A program made the translations under genes and the position numbers. A stretch of DNA of 64,000 bases from Planctomycetaceae bacterium (lineage in GTDB: Bacteria; Planctomycetota; Planctomycetia; Pirellulales; Pirellulaceae), in contig JACKHM010000001.1 of NCBI GenBank assembly GCA_020638995.1, forward strand, positions 3,162,001-3,226,000, read 5' to 3'. This document shows positions 62,773 to 64,000 of this stretch, piece after piece. How positions within the stretch are numbered: the stretch's first letter is position 1; the number at the start of each line of letters is the position of its first letter. Under the pieces are notes generated by a model. That model saw nothing but the letters and a program-made list of their open reading frames with translations. It did no database searches and was not told the DNA's origin.

Positions 62773-62833
62773 CTTGCGTTAGCCTTTTGGGTAGACTGCG
62801 GGCGCGAGGCCCGAGCCTGGAGACTGAAGTAAG

Positions 62834-62875
62834 GAACGTCGAACGTCAAACGCCGAACATTGAACGTCGAACGTC
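62834..62875. repeat. Heptamer tandem repeat (GAACGTC)6
   Basis: Six 7-bp units: GAACGTC, GAACGTC, AAACGCC, GAACATT, GAACGTC, GAACGTC. It lies 62-103 bp upstream of the giant gene's ATG, so it is probably in the 5' untranslated or promoter region. Confidence 0.85.
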
Positions 62876-62901
62876 GAGAGTAAAACTTTGAAAGCAGACG
62901 G

Positions 62902-62918
62902 CACTGGCACAGCCAGTG
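62902..62918. repeat. Short hairpin CACTGGC-ACA-GCCAGTG
   Basis: Perfect 7-bp arms with a 3-nt loop, about 130 bp upstream of the giant gene. Flanking GG/GG bases extend the pseudo-symmetry. It could be a dispersed palindromic unit or a structured leader element. Confidence 0.55.
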
Positions 62919-63596
62919 GCACATGGTGATTCGTGGACTGCACGGGCGATAGAACGCGGGTGGACCGCAGTTGCACACGAGCGCCGAGCTGCTTGGTGTC
63001 GGCGGCGGGATCTTGAGGGTGGGTGACGGGTCGGTCGGGGCTGATCACGATGGAGCGTGATGGCCACTTTGCGTTGACAAGGCACGAACCGAGGCGAGCG
63101 CGCAACGGGATCGCGGACGGTCGAGCCGCCCTTGAAAAGTGCTTCGAGGGATTAGATGACGCGGTGTTGGAGCGCGCTTCTGGCCCTAAAGCAAATCGCG
63201 CACTGCGTATCCACGCTCGCATACTCGTTGTTGCATATGCTTATTCGTGCATGTGCCTCATTGGTGTTACGTCGTTCGTTGAAGTCGTGAGTCGTCCGCG
63301 CGCACCCTGCACCTCGTCCGACGCGCCAATCGCGCCGGTAAAGATGTTCCAACCGGTAATGTCTCGCACAACCATGGAAGTGGGCAGACACAATTCCCCC
63401 ACGGTAAATTCACATGGACTTCGATTATCCATAGAAAATGTCGTAATTGCCAGTATTTGGGACGATATTAAGAACTTTTTCGCCCCCTCCAAGGCAGGAG
63501 AATCGGGTCGCAACGTCGGAAACCACCGGACTACGCAAAAAGGGTAGGTTACGCGGAACTGCTCGGCGCAAATCTTTGGCGAGACTGTGGGGGCGA

Positions 63597-63909
63597 GTCA
63601 CTTGGAAAGTGACGGCTACATAGGGCGGAGACTGTGGCCATCGCTCGCCGAGCGATCTGCCCGCAAGCGGTGGTAGTCAGAGGTACCGAGGACTGGCCGC
63701 GGGCAAATCCAGAGTAGTGGAAGTATGCGATGAGGGGCGGGTCACTTGGAAAGTGACGGCCACGTAGCGCGCCGACTGTGGTGATCGCTCGCCGAGCGAT
63801 CTGCCCGAAAGCGGGCGGGAGTCAGAGATACCGAGGACTGGCCACCGGCAAATCCAGCGTCGTGGGAGTAGGCGATGAGAGCGGGGCACTTGGAAAGTGA
63901 CGGCTACGG
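63597..63909. repeat. 144-bp tandem repeat, about 2.2 copies, with CACTTGGAAAGTGACGG core
   Basis: The core CACTTGGAAAGTGACGG starts at 63599, 63743 and 63887, exactly 144 bp apart. Each full unit also has a hairpin (ATCGCTC-GCC-GAGCGAT, at 63640-63656 and 63784-63800) and a shared tail (GTCAGAG-ACCGAGGACTGGCC-like). The core itself is an inverted repeat (CACTT-GGA-AAGTG). The same core makes the hairpin at 5417-5476. Confidence 0.9.
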
Positions 63910-63912
63910 TGG

Positions 63913-64000
63913 CTACTCGCTGCGGCGGAGGTTGATGTAGCGGGGCGTGTTTTGTTGGATGTACCACTTCTTCCAGGCATCCTGATCGTAACCAAAGTTC
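63913..64000 (-). CDS. C-terminal end of a protein continuing beyond the window
   Basis: On the - strand the frame is open from the right edge to a TAG at 63913-63915 and gives 28 residues, N-F-G-Y-D-Q-D-A-W-K-K-W-Y-I-Q-Q-N-T-P followed by R-Y-I-N-L-R-R-S-E. The composition (aromatic, charged, ending R-R-S-E) is that of a real coding end, not the GC-biased random frames nearby. G-Y-D-x-D-A-W-x-x-W resembles the tails of some planctomycete repeat (HEAT-like) proteins, but I cannot assign the family from this fragment. The third copy of the 144-bp repeat core begins just after its stop. Confidence 0.6.
   Translation of the reverse strand, partial: NFGYDQDAWKKWYIQQNTPRYINLRRSE

Larger units (their letters stand above)
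62773..63912. other. 1.1-kb intergenic region upstream of the giant gene
   Basis: Lies between the start of the giant gene and the stop of the next - strand gene, so it should hold the giant gene's promoter. I see a heptamer repeat (62834-62875), a hairpin (62902-62918), an AT-richer stretch at about 63380-63480, and the 144-bp tandem repeat (63597-63909). Open frames here (for example 63023-63547 on +) have no recognisable domain and look random. No clear -35/-10 pair was found. Confidence 0.6.

Noticed and set aside
63023..63547. A 174-codon + strand frame in the right intergenic region
   Set aside because: No domain, no ribosome site, composition like its antisense frames, and it would be opposed to both neighbouring genes.
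63677..63967. A 96-codon - strand frame across the 144-bp repeats
   Set aside because: It is a translation of the repeat (A-V-T-F-Q-V appears twice) and overlaps the real gene end at 63913 in another frame.

Overview
The window is most likely from a planctomycete (Planctomycetota, Pirellula/Rhodopirellula-like). I read this from the combination of an ECF sigma factor beside a Ser/Thr kinase, tandem DUF1559-type pseudopilins, exported proteins with an N-terminal SLE(D/A)R-x-L motif, dockerin and RTX modules, and one giant surface-protein gene. No rRNA, tRNA, CRISPR array, insertion sequence or phage gene was seen.

Left part (1-13.2 kb, all + strand). The window opens inside an ECF sigma factor gene. 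It is followed by a membrane Ser/Thr kinase with an anti-sigma-like metal-binding motif at its N-terminus and a probable extracytoplasmic C-terminal domain, and then by an 887-residue exported multidomain protein that ends before a perfect 19-bp inverted repeat. Next comes a tightly packed operon (5618-13149) of type II secretion / type IV pilus-like parts: three successive GspF-type membrane proteins, three prepilin-like proteins (the last GspK-like), a 112-residue minimal DUF1559 protein that looks like an in-frame internal deletion, and two full DUF1559 proteins. No ATPase (GspE), secretin (GspD) or prepilin peptidase is present, so the cassette must rely on parts encoded elsewhere.

Main part (13219-62772, - strand). 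One uninterrupted open reading frame of 16,517 codons fills 77% of the window. Reading from its N-terminus it has a basic leader with a SLEDRRVLS motif, a parallel beta-helix with a C-type-lectin-like domain nested in it, a cadherin-like stretch, a Calx-beta domain, autotransporter-type beta repeats, a repeat family at 47-53.5 kb, a pre-peptidase C-terminal (PPC) domain, a tandem block of Ig-like domains, six copies of a super-repeat of about 950-1060 residues, four RTX-like Ca-binding blocks, a second PPC-like domain, FG-GAP-like repeats, a Gly-rich linker, a type I dockerin and a helical tail. At the DNA level it carries very recent duplications: a 1,245-bp unit in 2.5 tandem copies, and a 2,325-bp block repeated nearly identically 8,877 bp away, plus mosaic junctions.

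Right end (62773-64000). A 1.1-kb intergenic stretch holds a heptamer repeat, a hairpin and 2.2 copies of a 144-bp tandem repeat. That repeat contains CACTTGGAAAGTGACGG, which also forms the terminator-like hairpin at 5.4 kb. The last 88 bases encode the C-terminus of another - strand gene that continues beyond the window.

Working model (inference): the regulatory pair and the secretion/pilin-like cassette sit next to, and convergent with, a giant repeat-rich cell-surface or extracellular adhesin-like protein, and they may assemble or export surface structures together. The sequence alone does not prove a functional link.
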